In this document: piece after piece, positions 15,001 to 20,230 of the stretch
Layout: the number at the start of each line of letters is the position of its first letter
Numbering within the stretch: the stretch's first letter is position 1
Source: an uncultured Clostridia bacterium
GTDB taxonomy: Bacteria; Bacillota; Clostridia; Christensenellales; UBA1242
Assembly: GCA_944377365.1 (NCBI GenBank)
Contig: CALWEQ010000008.1
Location: 36,678 to 100,677 of the forward strand
Direction: 5' to 3'
DNA length: 64,000 nt
Notes under the pieces: generated by a model
Seen by the model: only the letters and a program-made list of their open reading frames with translations
The model's database searches: none
Told to the model about the DNA's origin: nothing
Program-made: the position numbers and the translations under genes

Positions 15001-17919
15001 GGTTCATTTTCATGGAACAAATGTTATGTAACAGCAAAAATGACTTATAATGAAGATTCCAAAATTACAACAATATTGTTGGAATGCATTTGGACCGGGG
15101 GAAGTATGTTGGGTGTCCCTGAATTAAACGATCTAATCTCAGAGGTTAAATATACATTGCATTTTGATAATGAGGGAGATGAAACAACAAATTTCGTTGA
15201 AGACGATTTTGCGACATATAGCTATAAAACCAATGCTTCTGGCGAGAAGCAATTGCAGGTTGCAGTGAAAGATGAAGCAGTAACAGAACCAACTCTCGTT
15301 ATCGCTTCAGGGAAGGCTAAACTAATAACACCTGATTCTCAAAACAAAACCTTAACCTTTGACGGAGAAGTTGCTTCAATTTCAAAAATGGGTATAAGTC
15401 AAGCAGAGTGGGAAGAGTCTATCGACTGCAGTGATGCAAATTCTGATGGATTTGTTGATGAAATTTCTTTTACTATAAAACCTAATTATGCGGTTATATA
15501 CACGGTTAATGGTGTGACTAAAACATTGTCAAATTACGCAACGGATCGAATTTTGACATTTGATATTGGAGACAATTTAAACTCTATTTCAATAACAAAG
15601 ACTGTCGGGTATTACAGAACTACTGAATCGGTTTCATATGAAGATGAAGGGATTGTTAAAGTTGATGGGAAACCTGCAACAGCAACCGTTTACACGTTAC
15701 ATCCTGTATTATATAAAGTGACTTATGACGAAGAAGGGAATATCGACAATTTTACGAACGTCGAAATAAATGCTGAGAATACATTTGTTTTAAACGGAAT
15801 AACTTACACAGCAACTTTAGATTCAGAAAATTTAATAATTACTTCGGTAAGTCAAGGTGGGCAAGATTATACGACCATTTTCCCTGAAAGTTTAATTAAT
15901 TTAAATGGCAAATTGTATTATTATTCTTTAACTCAAACTGAAGGAAGACGACAAATGAGCTTGTTGGAAGCGTATTTGGGCGAAGGTGGAATTATTAATG
16001 TTGACGGAACTGATTTCATCTACGAAATCTATGGGGAGCCAGATAATTATCAAACTTATCTCTATGATTCGTCTCTAAATCCAATTAGTGAAGATGAGGG
16101 CACAGGTTCGTTTATTATAAATTCTTCTACATTTGTGCTGGACGAATGTTTAAAGGAGAGTGTTACTGTAGAACCTTCTGTTGAAGATGGGAAATTGACT
16201 GTTACAGCCCCTGAAAACTCAACATTTGATTCGTTTTCTGTGATTGAACTAAACTACCAAGCAAAAGCTCCTAGTGTTAATATAGTTTTGCCAATTGAAA
16301 ACAATACTTATACTCTTGAGACAGATAATTATGTAAACGAAATAACATACACTATTAATGACGAAACTGCTGTTACATCAAGTCCAACAAATATAACATT
16401 TGGCCCATACCTTCAAGGAAGTCAAATTGAGATCACTAAGAAGTATAATGAATATTCAAATAACGAAGCAACAGAAAATGTTGGATTAACTTCGTCTAGC
16501 ACTTCGTATTATAGTGGAATTGTTTTAACGAAGGACATAACGATTGGCACATTAAGTGAAGATCTTGCTTTAAATTATAATTTAGTAGGCAACGGGAAGG
16601 TTATCAATTTTATTCGTAGAAGCAACGCTAAAAATAGTTTGTTTAACTCTATTACAGCCAATATCTTTATTAAAGATGTTTCTATTGCGGGTAGTTTGAT
16701 TTATCCAGAAGAGAATACGGGTATTATAGCAAAAACAATTAGTTCTTCATTAATAAACACAAATGTTTATGGCACAATTGATTTAAATGCTAGCCGTACT
16801 TGTGGTGGTGTCGCCTATGAAATAAATAGCAATCCTACAAAGCTAAAAAGTTATGTTTCAATTTCGCATGACACATCAAATGTGACCAGTAGAGGTTCCG
16901 ATAATAATGTAACTGGCAATATGGCAGGTGTTGCTTGGACAATGTCTGGTGGAACAAACATCGAATATTATGGCACTATTATAGGGACGAATGGGTCGCA
17001 TGGCACCACTTACAACAATGATGGCAATAAAAACGGTGGGAAAGGTCAAGATGTGTATGCTCTTGCACACACGATCTCTTCAACTCCAAAAAACTTTAAA
17101 TTTGATTGCATTATTAAGTCAGGCGATGGCGGAAGTGGTTCGCGTGGGCTCGATGGCAAAGGAGGGACTGACGGTTGGGCAGGAGCTAGTATTGGTAGAG
17201 ATGGTACATCACGAGAAAATATCAGACACTTGAATTTAGGTTATGCAGATTCTTACGAATATTTGGGTGACGTAAATAATGACCCAGGCTATCATAATCC
17301 TACCAAGGGGACTAATGGGAACCCAGGAGGAGGTAAAGGTGCACATGGAGGTGTGTTTGCGTATGAGAACAGCAGTAATAATTTACAAGACGAACTAGCT
17401 ACTTTTGTCGAAAACAATGAGTCTAATATTGGCAAAAATGGCAATAATGGTTGGATAGGGGTTAATATGTTGCAGTATGCTGATTTTAGGCATTGGGACT
17501 ATAAACCACCTATTATGTATGATTTAAATACCATGACAAACGTAATAAATAATTCAGGCGAAGAGGAAACAGTGTGGTTAAACATTAAATTCGATGGAGA
17601 TCTTAAAGGAGATTCTATTAATTTTGATATAGACGACAATGTATGGGTTGGTATAACGTTTAATATAGCTGGGGATACTTATGGTTTAAATAGTACTATA
17701 TTTGTAGACCACAATTTATCAACAAATATGCTTGGAGGAAAGATTAATGTTGAACGGGTAGATAACAGAGGTTACATTTTAGGTAATAAAATTTTAGTAT
17801 TAGCATATCGTTATTCAAAGCACACTGAGAGCATTTTTGGTGACTGGATAAGGGCTAAAGACTGTGAAAAAAGATTTATTGTTGTTGACGAACCGGTTAG
17901 TGCAGAATTTTATGACTAA
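1..17919 (+). CDS. giant surface-type repeat protein, 5' end off the window
   Basis: The frame is open from base 1 (first in-window codons encode G-L-D-Q-S-E-L), so the GTG at 22 is an internal codon and the true start lies off the left edge. About 5,970 residues are visible. The first third consists of Ser/Thr/Asn-rich, Ig-like beta segments. A module then recurs, numbered from the GTG at 22, at about residues 740, 1870, 2350, 4160 and 5500: a Thr/Ala-Glu/Gln-Asp-hydrophobic opening, then 'Y.L..DI.L', 'G.idG.g..I', 'GLF' and 'I.NV'. It is followed by many short 'GG.vG...G.i.n' turns like the GLUG motifs of adhesins, which suggests right-handed beta-helix. Residues about 5650-5810 are Gly/Asn-rich and collagen-like. 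There is no C-terminal LPXTG motif or membrane helix, so any anchor must be N-terminal and unseen. The lipoprotein at 37728-48164 has the same architecture. Surface location and an adhesive or structural role are inferred. Confidence 0.85.
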   Translation, partial: GLDQSELVTSWQVYSNGVNVADVLDITRQGSDTNGNPYYLIRAKSADLSVQTLSVNCVVSYKDINYSQTSSSFELNLVDVVDRISVTSNGENVLQASEWDIYNNYSSDMSYGRPFQVVLGPNTVEGAKFKITSSENLGNLFSIYYQEAGAELRQITFIETNGEFESENIPNNAIVYFKAKSESGETATVEFVSTQSENVNVSFNLTTKEAPNSDFNITSETDFYLSTLEEERSVFSELKLSDTTKISQIFDGLYYEIENLNGEAKISVSLQLSGDTATITVTNNEKNITDNYKIRICHKSGFKSNNTINVSAFTPLTNASIGLYGANSNSVVEIGNGYQNDGALTQDYTLTKLVMRSSNSVSLNLSLNQGATLQGDRQTFAFYRFADGVENLNVSTYADLQSEIANGNLVGCTDVTFDFITNRLTVEDDVKGYAVFVFSGYDEDHGNHNLQRLFYLEGYTGPTSLRANPSSVSLVARDSISLNDFSLSTQSIEVRYRLDNIGITYFDISKFDFSSSIDVNAQITGDDANFNYKIENITTTATELKFDIVALTTFDKSTFSDTLIIEYSDFGSLKYYAEIDINITSATRVQNLVWENQTENGEIHLELYSANQSDKQFTIITSVAPLDAYNRDLTYIFVPGDSTPSNLVNINNLGIVTFESSLNRGGTGTIYVLPTDAIRLIGGSEYIVYYQDGQTSSTEILLSELQNNYESVTNGYFLVGDGERIYYRDVILSIPIVVADGRSEATATRIYTAEQFKAIDVNLHYVLMNSITLDEYDNAGKAFAGSLKGYDENVAIYVSGDPLFDKIVEGGKVSQLTVYGDVTGGGFIANENDGEVSNVVITTQNSGETISMSKVTSGYELEGSLFGGAIVGVNNNTIKDVKIEGVKIELTSTDSYAGTFVGKNTGTIENVYGEFYVFDDGINTITANYVGGFVGYAESGSITHSYVYNYTASWDTDGNLTFEEEGCLIGDAGAFVGYSTNNTIITNSFSMVIDSDTVYVDGSISSSSTNYYYGNYSAPTSSFDREYWLEDGDEGFKSYVRNGQPHLKFYQDEVLVNLSGVAVKKTSKSLPVENDASEGKGILFFHRLTNTANLSDASNTALTRLNTISFEELFGEENIVVVSSNNQIVEVVGKNIIIKNIGDVTLTVSNKHNYAQSKPFEFKVMYVLEDFSALHNGIETSGFDLQEGKSDYVEFRLKENVYLANEAQPREIYLPNFTLKGSFLPASKLVSYEINGMVGQVTFSNGIKEALNNLGSQSVTLSTSISVGGLSEEYSNALRDEFTNTLNVVPFLGADEILTYVDSVRIEPAVKSSITVDLLTDSDEDALILQIVRKEDNQMLTFDIEGADTNSLIIDESSKEAKAKFVENILIVDVSRKDFENSKYNFVITLSINEDYRSKIEKDEEYTLILTSESGTAKNEGKTIDITLSSQQINFVDITNYRASNVNNISGQIVYTRTDEQVSVISPGRASFMSIVVDPAYSYYHHMTLTYEAIDAVSQQASNAVLTLTNLKKYNGSNSQYVVNSGSATNVVGGLQIARNDDGIYDFRLYASQNISSDVIFILKATFYDANNDQIGDSTTYRLYVTYLPEAEIMVDGEVSTVLAKGGTAELSIRLKQDQDIDYLTAVGATGITISPRSSWEETQNPDGTKTLTATLYASLNAGVVDGAKTVNGTFEIQASVVRQLNGVEERKNSNAYVTIVDIEPTSAKLNGAVYDDASNTYVFTSWVGITHGLKFDYDFDPEKYSYDESNETESNLVNELNTARANFEKNGYYFEDDSVFSINYRDSQAVPIYQRLEMNGTRLTFTKDNNENYTYSNGRFRLTYSEDEGLSVTGIGTTSSPIYLTLIDEIRIASEGDALYQIETNFAINVTIYSDLDRPLIIQTAEDFLQVAQEEVAQDYILLNDITLENYTPISSANFESLDGNGYSINIKSFNLQGAGSLQLGLFTTVTENSIIKNVRVNYYQTSIAVDVTSSGYSNINIGGLAVVNNGTITNCQVVSYNPNGEDATNLGLQVNYFRASTPYYIDANSNIESRVAGFVVENSGSITNSKVGGSDIILIGEQVGTTNYFDYSVRELSLFELSGQGNVAGFVVSNSGEIASSGASNIQIDNLSSSDLSQTAGFVVTNSGKIRASAIQGITGDEDLKDGYARYHRTGSSISSKGIVAGFVVENSQNGEISDGYSNILISNSQNENSLVGAGFVYINAGYIETSYTASMVEPNNAHQLNFSGFDNVGNSLNTGTIELSYYYTVKQEFDSSSDVQATLNEASIINKEEVGNQNAYYGFVFNTEEGVDDGVWKMVDGYGIEPISLTQRTISHRYYVASEIEEEYFLPYSMLMNQSDSLAQVYDTSYGEEINPILINSAQDLKEAMGDSTSTSLSSQFTETEILGAYRFTTDIDLSELNNALGNAEIKSVNKTFKGIIDGNGFTIENISLSSDENSVGLFGSADGALIQNLNIEIDSVAAGSSVLVGGLIGLAKDTKIININMTQNETTEQTQQRGIFGRNVTGGIVGAAIGNGALVGLTVSGATVQSNYYNEETKTAAGSLYTHQNADNEWVFDPAKIRGYANQNDGRIYSTIPSDSGFGLASFAGAVAGYVDIYDSALINQENYTYSTALTNDDYKVTHLRVIDSLEVRGEVVGGAIGYTGIQTKVQDAGVYVSRGENITAKILSYNFIAGGLVGIANGDFYQVFTQHDEELQDEIENSMASYYLNGNANAERGILDVFENTSTATDAYQPLYVGGLFGVFGNGSVYVGYSKLNAINPNASYEGYAGGLAGGAFSTSGTDFVVEDVASSSMISTTMILREVYASGDVYANGPNSNGTASNFGGLFGRFIPYNNGDSQVKLTMAAVNAFNEYGILSDCYKSTSTNKISTINSVVGEGNNVKPVVSQVISTTENSDNRKSYGYMGNYSSGTTSVEVKSGIYKDDSTENADFVFEVQSLSTFANPESGYMITNGAFINSNAWDVENWIHTTDKLFPSINLTSSPTYIYLDQDNVAEVLNKMQNSSIEVRVRGRGVDANGDVYYAYVDLRPYASEAVAQNSFVTNFFGRLIGATDSAWFSESNGATRPYEANGLTSNTALNNSYPGIIIDRAMFETVGTGVVFQNLNVVFEGPEENSKIKNSFIENSIKDVDFTNVRFWYLNEVEINGTDKTDKTDKIGLIAPSAENCNFIGITMCFSATSTSVEDAIVTFKPSSLNISAGLLVGELIQSSTFETLRLQNITIKHNDLLNKYLLKITERTQSSQTTETSETKDVYAGLYVGNIKNGDMDEGVSPSGVSISAKLPQNITSTLEPGDGTDTVFNSGISVVGATTDTYDSVYVGGLFGSINTVSTTFTLQKQTSYSQSVKVNVNVNSSNSLIGGVVGSFNGEFNVVAGGENTQIGSDIVLDGKHDELSAGMIFGDVATGSRINISTNRQLKIEGYISVNNNDTATITKANLGSVVGVNNGTLNISNVDISFKTFKGNTPGEISEKDFEASAVKDNLFTATTINAGALVGLNNSGTITIEGKDDSTDPNTASFKVNTAQENILLDATTINAGGLIGNTTGSGVVSISNYINNQAVIVAVGKADSGATNDSGATVATSNADSGATSVGGMIGFGQVQTSQDKPLIDIKNSASDVNIFVSEKTLYAGGLIGQITTTETNQTTTTRDVLNDVSISQNVFSGAIKVYGETSNEGTHKIGGLIGSIEKDGDKANIKTTISSNKTYGDVIYTTEATRTTEEATFNCLNEYYFGGVVGYVNANSTTVSENIVAFTNNNQLRGDSHFADAMVGTDASKSVKYENNNYYSSQLVLATSDNATDLNYKTEGVSGYSPNDATTTIIGKLTASTGTPSVKEGDWGTKLNPITDGTAKTSSSNGITYYTTQYPETQSDPYAFIGDWVEKANTLTTLNEHSFISGVSTNLNFEDTVEDKNVNTNDTNRGGIVDTMNGGIVYACISAGTLSVGGNVTANVGGIVGSMVSGYINESSSSLNVTYRAGNGGTASAVAVVLAGNAKKIFINNTYTSGNVTSYIDANLYSFVNGTDSTNISNSYTISRVSWNDYTSDNIVNSDGVSIGITDNAVTTNFGYDPDAMGDAYEEGTERIKDPDNSTHTTSSFGENSNWIYPAYYNTDGNSTGTITISGWSKDASVNYGYPVRNFGAFKAFTTSATEEDVITADIPNVTKLVQANGKDKNYRLIDDIDFAKTTYNTTDDDGAISASDSPWSSLNFSSVQNFDGGEHTISNLRGATLFSTVKNISNLRVMDAELEDQRAVVALNVTGSASNVIASGTLSYSGTLTADKYIGGVFAYASGSINGCKNYVKMDVTCDGIDIGGVVGKSVGISITNCFNYAPINAVNKNANGGGGYVAGIVGSWSATGGTVSNCGNENTVFNGYTITDSGMTTDQEKANFWANKSGDYSAAGIVGRTDKTDGSITNCYSTSMIKAGNKKINKTSGSSKAAGIVASTTGSVSNCTNTGFIEALGSTEALKNPESTKFKIADDSITSWTYAGTPLAYTIVNQTGQEGQQGFQYEINADNIKNVYVSQIGILDSNAEVTSEDSSATGSIYKNGLFGTVTGSVSETSNSGGTLQAPYVPTYEPGVNDGNTEISLHNGDIKIYFAENSSKPTPVIAETDELGAMTKFYIKSTRTIKYVDSLSYTQTRYWSVVDINGLHTKGASYSANQNYYAQQATIGNGVYNGTGYTEPEPSTTTTSSSDNAKDVEISGDTYAFVEGINGFITSVNNQTKTKIVEITGKIGDKDISDLVEKGYKFNVDVEYGSNISNAWADVSVVNDERLSISIGYIPEEDATEQKGEIYYTITASKDDETIEQYLDASTLFFEKGETTAQDTVKIYYNDSNNELVDGGLYNINGIEFSYTEGTGGEFSYFSYFGSDAEAVYENLKNKETVSIIINEGEMIDATQNIVLNTSSQVDSISTENEKTYFSNTDRPWLQSYAVAGSQSNSSAGTFGSLNTSFQIKGKLSSFDVSYKYDNTDGFRADWEILNVVDQLENTSEFNFGSFSWNKCYVTAKMTYNEDSKITTILLECIWTGGSMLGVPELNDLISEVKYTLHFDNEGDETTNFVEDDFATYSYKTNASGEKQLQVAVKDEAVTEPTLVIASGKAKLITPDSQNKTLTFDGEVASISKMGISQAEWEESIDCSDANSDGFVDEISFTIKPNYAVIYTVNGVTKTLSNYATDRILTFDIGDNLNSISITKTVGYYRTTESVSYEDEGIVKVDGKPATATVYTLHPVLYKVTYDEEGNIDNFTNVEINAENTFVLNGITYTATLDSENLIITSVSQGGQDYTTIFPESLINLNGKLYYYSLTQTEGRRQMSLLEAYLGEGGIINVDGTDFIYEIYGEPDNYQTYLYDSSLNPISEDEGTGSFIINSSTFVLDECLKESVTVEPSVEDGKLTVTAPENSTFDSFSVIELNYQAKAPSVNIVLPIENNTYTLETDNYVNEITYTINDETAVTSSPTNITFGPYLQGSQIEITKKYNEYSNNEATENVGLTSSSTSYYSGIVLTKDITIGTLSEDLALNYNLVGNGKVINFIRRSNAKNSLFNSITANIFIKDVSIAGSLIYPEENTGIIAKTISSSLINTNVYGTIDLNASRTCGGVAYEINSNPTKLKSYVSISHDTSNVTSRGSDNNVTGNMAGVAWTMSGGTNIEYYGTIIGTNGSHGTTYNNDGNKNGGKGQDVYALAHTISSTPKNFKFDCIIKSGDGGSGSRGLDGKGGTDGWAGASIGRDGTSRENIRHLNLGYADSYEYLGDVNNDPGYHNPTKGTNGNPGGGKGAHGGVFAYENSSNNLQDELATFVENNESNIGKNGNNGWIGVNMLQYADFRHWDYKPPIMYDLNTMTNVINNSGEEETVWLNIKFDGDLKGDSINFDIDDNVWVGITFNIAGDTYGLNSTIFVDHNLSTNMLGGKINVERVDNRGYILGNKILVLAYRYSKHTESIFGDWIRAKDCEKRFIVVDEPVSAEFYD

Positions 17920-17943
17920 ATTATTATAATTACTCGCAAATTT

Positions 17944-17986
17944 AACTAAAAACATCGATTTGTTAGTCGATGTTTTTAGTTTTTTA
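17944..17986 (+). terminator. intrinsic terminator of the first giant gene
   Basis: A 15-bp stem (17944-17958 with 17967-17981) closes an 8-nt loop and runs into a T tract. It lies 25 nt after the stop codon. The A-rich 5' arm means it could also act on the other strand. Confidence 0.85.
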
Positions 17987-18036
17987 TGGGTCATATTTTA
18001 AAAATTAATAATTTTTGGTGGTTTTGTTTAAATGTC

Positions 18037-18133
18037 ATTGTTAAAATGTAATAGTTAAAATATAGCTGTTAAATTATAATAGTTAAAAATAATAGTTAAA
18101 ATATTATGGTTAAAATGTAATGGTTAAAATATA
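18037..18133. repeat. seven tandem 14-bp AT-rich repeats
   Basis: Seven consecutive units start at 18037, 18051, 18065, 18079, 18092, 18106 and 18120. The consensus is ATRGTTAAAATRTA, and one unit is 13 bp. They fill most of the non-coding stretch 17920-18313 between the giant gene's terminator and the RadC-like gene. The core GTTAAAAT also forms the -10 region of the promoter at 18261-18288. Function is unknown: protein-binding iterons, a curved upstream region or simple replication slippage are all possible. Confidence 0.8.
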
Positions 18134-18260
18134 TTTATTAAGGTATTTACATTTTTAGTAAAAAAGTATAAAAACTGTTTGTCTACATGAAGATTTAAAT
18201 GTTGTCCTTATAAATCATTTAATTTTATGTTTTTTATTTTTTAAAAAACGGAAATTTATT

Positions 18261-18288
18261 TTGATTTTAATTCTCATTGTGTTAAAAT
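18261..18288 (+). promoter_or_regulatory. promoter of the first RadC-like gene
   Basis: TTGATT (18261-18266) and TAAAAT (18283-18288) are separated by 16 nt. An upstream in-frame ATG at 18287 lies inside this -10 box and so cannot be translated from this promoter. This supports the start at 18314. Confidence 0.6.
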
Positions 18289-18313
18289 GTTCTTGTCTGT
18301 AAGGGGGTACGTT

Positions 18314-18991
18314 ATGGCTAATCATACGTTTGCTAGTACTAAAGGTGAGTTGCTTAATAAATTGTATGATGACGAAACGCTTACAAGTGAAGAATTGACC
18401 GAACTGGCCTTATCTTACGTGCTTCCAAGGACTGACAACAAAACCCTCGCAAGAGAATTGCTCGAAAAATTTGGTTCTTTTTCAAATATAATTATGTCAG
18501 ATTGGCTAATTTTAAAAGAAAATATGACAGAACGTTCGGCAAAAGCACTTTCATTGTTGTTTAATGTGTTCGAGCACTATGTTGAGTCGGGAATTGACAA
18601 GCGTTATAAATTAAATAATTCTGAAAATGTTTCTGATTTCTTTGAAGAGCTTTTAAGATTTAAGCAAATTGAAGAAACGTTTATTGTTGGCGTTGATGCA
18701 AAGGGAAACATCAAGAGTAAAAGCAAACTTTCGCGTGGGGGAATTCGTAGTGTGGGTGTAAGCACTCATGACGTTGCAAGATTTGTTGCTGTGACCAAAC
18801 CAGCGAAGTGCTTTATGTGTCATAATCATCCAAATGGCAGTGCATTGCCCTCAAATGCAGACATAAAAGGCAATGAATTGATGATGTCACTTTGTAAAAA
18901 ACTTAAAGTGGATTTTTTAGATCATATAATTGTTGGAATTGATGGAGTGTTTAGTTTGCTTAAAAATCAATTTTTACGTAAATTTAATTAG
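18314..18991 (+). CDS. RadC-like JAB1/MPN (JAMM) domain protein, first of a tandem pair
   Basis: A 225-residue protein with the two-part RadC plan. Its N-terminal helical half aligns with the helix-hairpin-helix region of RadC, but the hairpin Gly-x-Gly is lost (ENMTERSAK here, KGMGERSAK in the next gene). The C-terminal JAMM metalloprotease-fold domain carries a complete HNHPNGSALPSNAD motif (His-x-His, then Ser and Asp), so zinc binding is plausible. The ATG at 18314 is chosen because AAGGGGG ends about 6 nt upstream and the alternative ATG at 18287 sits in the promoter. RadC proteins are no longer firmly linked to repair and their substrate is uncertain. The tandem copy begins 52 nt downstream, past a hairpin. 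Confidence 0.85.
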   Translation: MANHTFASTKGELLNKLYDDETLTSEELTELALSYVLPRTDNKTLARELLEKFGSFSNIIMSDWLILKENMTERSAKALSLLFNVFEHYVESGIDKRYKLNNSENVSDFFEELLRFKQIEETFIVGVDAKGNIKSKSKLSRGGIRSVGVSTHDVARFVAVTKPAKCFMCHNHPNGSALPSNADIKGNELMMSLCKKLKVDFLDHIIVGIDGVFSLLKNQFLRKFN

Positions 18992-18996
18992 AACGA

Positions 18997-19025
18997 AAAA
19001 TGGAATGAAAACTTCCATTTTCTTT
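18997..19025 (+). terminator. weak terminator between the two RadC-like genes
   Basis: A 9-bp stem (AAAATGGAA pairing with TTCCATTTT) with a 7-nt loop is followed by TCTTTATTT. It sits between the two RadC-like genes and may only partly reduce read-through. Confidence 0.6.
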
Positions 19026-19043
19026 ATTTAAACAGGAGAAATG

Positions 19044-19736
19044 ATGGACGTTTCACAAAAAAACGTGCACGGCGGGCATAGAAAACGATTGATGGATACA
19101 GTTTTAAGGGTTGGATTAAACAACGTCAGCGATATTCAAGCCTTGGAGTTTGTTTTAACTTATATTTTTCCACGAGGAGATGTCAACGAACTTGCGCACA
19201 GCCTTTTAAATAAATTTGGTAGCTTTGCAAATGTGATTGACGCGGAATGGCAAGATATAGAAAAAGTGAAAGGAATGGGTGAGCGTTCTGCGAAAATGTT
19301 GCATGGCTTGTCTAAATTGTTTAATTGCTTTTCAGAGGATGTGCTTGATGATAAATACACGTTTGATTATAGGGCAGATGTTAGTGATTATTTTGAAGAG
19401 CTTTTGCGTTATCAGACAGCTGAAAAGCTTTATGTAATCGGAATCGATCCAGCTAGGCGCGTTAAAATGAAATATCATTTCATAGGCACTCTTGATGGAA
19501 ATGATTTTGATGAAAGAGAGATAGCTAAACTAATCACGACTTTCAAACCTGCATATTTGTTCTTAGCGCACAATCATCCCACAGGCAACTGTCAGCCCAA
19601 CAAAGATGATGAAATTGTTTACACAAAGGTTAGCGAACTTTGCATGGATCTTGGCTTAGCATTAATTGATTATATAATTGTTGGTTTTGACGGCATTTTT
19701 GGCATAAAAGACAAAATGTATTACACAAAATTTTAA
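19044..19736 (+). CDS. RadC-like JAMM domain protein, second of a tandem pair
   Basis: A 230-residue paralog of the preceding protein. It keeps the hairpin GMGERSAK that the first copy lost. Its metal motif reads HNHPTGNCQPNKDD: both His and the Asp are present, but the JAMM serine is replaced by Asn, so its hydrolase activity is doubtful. ATG is present at both 19041 and 19044. AGGAG at 19034-19038 is better spaced for 19044. Its stop codon overlaps that of the convergent gene at 19733-20095 within a shared TTAA, with no hairpin between them. The pair have diverged at complementary positions, one in the DNA-binding-type hairpin and one in the active site, which suggests separate roles or a heteromer (inferred). 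Confidence 0.85.
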   Translation: MDVSQKNVHGGHRKRLMDTVLRVGLNNVSDIQALEFVLTYIFPRGDVNELAHSLLNKFGSFANVIDAEWQDIEKVKGMGERSAKMLHGLSKLFNCFSEDVLDDKYTFDYRADVSDYFEELLRYQTAEKLYVIGIDPARRVKMKYHFIGTLDGNDFDEREIAKLITTFKPAYLFLAHNHPTGNCQPNKDDEIVYTKVSELCMDLGLALIDYIIVGFDGIFGIKDKMYYTKF

Positions 19737-20095
19737 AATTTAATAAAATTTGATATAATTGCTCCTAAAAATCCTCCAAGTAGTGCCGACAAAAAGATTA
19801 GAATCATTAAAAGCAAAGGTTTTCTTTGCTCTTTTTTTTGTTCATTTTCTTTTTCAGTAAGCTGATTTCCGAGCGGAAGCATGCAAAGGCAATAAACCCT
19901 TTCATCATCATATTTGACATGAATACATTCACTTCTTTCAAGAAAGGTTATAATGTGATCGAGCCCGTCTTCATCCATACGAAACTTTGAGGGCAATGCT
20001 GAAATTATGTCAGCCTTATCAACAATCTTATAGCCAGATGTTTTACATTCTTTTTGTAATATTTTTAATACTAGTTTTGATTTTAAATCTAACAT
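19733..20095 (-). CDS. small winged-helix-like protein with C-terminal membrane anchor (paralog A)
   Basis: A 120-residue protein of no named family that I recognise. The first 70 residues look like a winged-helix fold (helices around KLVLKILQKE and ADIISALPSKF, then DGLDHIITFLERSECIHVKY). A Lys/Glu-rich linker follows (about 80-92), then one hydrophobic helix (about 94-116) at the extreme C-terminus, so it should be tail-anchored with the winged helix in the cytoplasm. It aligns end to end with the protein at 21370-21729. No ribosome binding site precedes the ATG; AATAAT lies 6 nt upstream, a weak echo of the leaderless arrangement seen elsewhere in this window. A membrane-tethered regulator or adaptor is one possibility. 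Confidence 0.7.
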   Translation of the reverse strand: MLDLKSKLVLKILQKECKTSGYKIVDKADIISALPSKFRMDEDGLDHIITFLERSECIHVKYDDERVYCLCMLPLGNQLTEKENEQKKEQRKPLLLMILIFLSALLGGFLGAIISNFIKF

Positions 20096-20170
20096 ATGCT
20101 TATTATTTGTTTTTATAATAAAAAAATGTGTTATATTTTCGACATTTTTCGAAAATTATAAATTCTAATC

Positions 20171-20199
20171 TTGACAACACGATTTTAAAATTGTATTAT
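20171..20199 (+). promoter_or_regulatory. promoter of the 339-residue coiled-coil gene
   Basis: TTGACA (20171-20176) and TATTAT (20194-20199) are separated by exactly 17 nt. A ribosome binding site (AAAGGAG, 20219-20225) and ATG 20231 follow. Confidence 0.75.
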
Positions 20200-20230
20200 T
20201 AAGTATAATAATTTATTTAAAGGAGTCAGC

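Noticed and set aside
18037..18133. A CRISPR array
   Set aside because: The units are contiguous 14-mers without spacers and no cas gene is nearby.
18287..18313. An upstream ATG for the first RadC-like gene
   Set aside because: It lies inside the -10 box and lacks a ribosome site; ATG 18314 has one.
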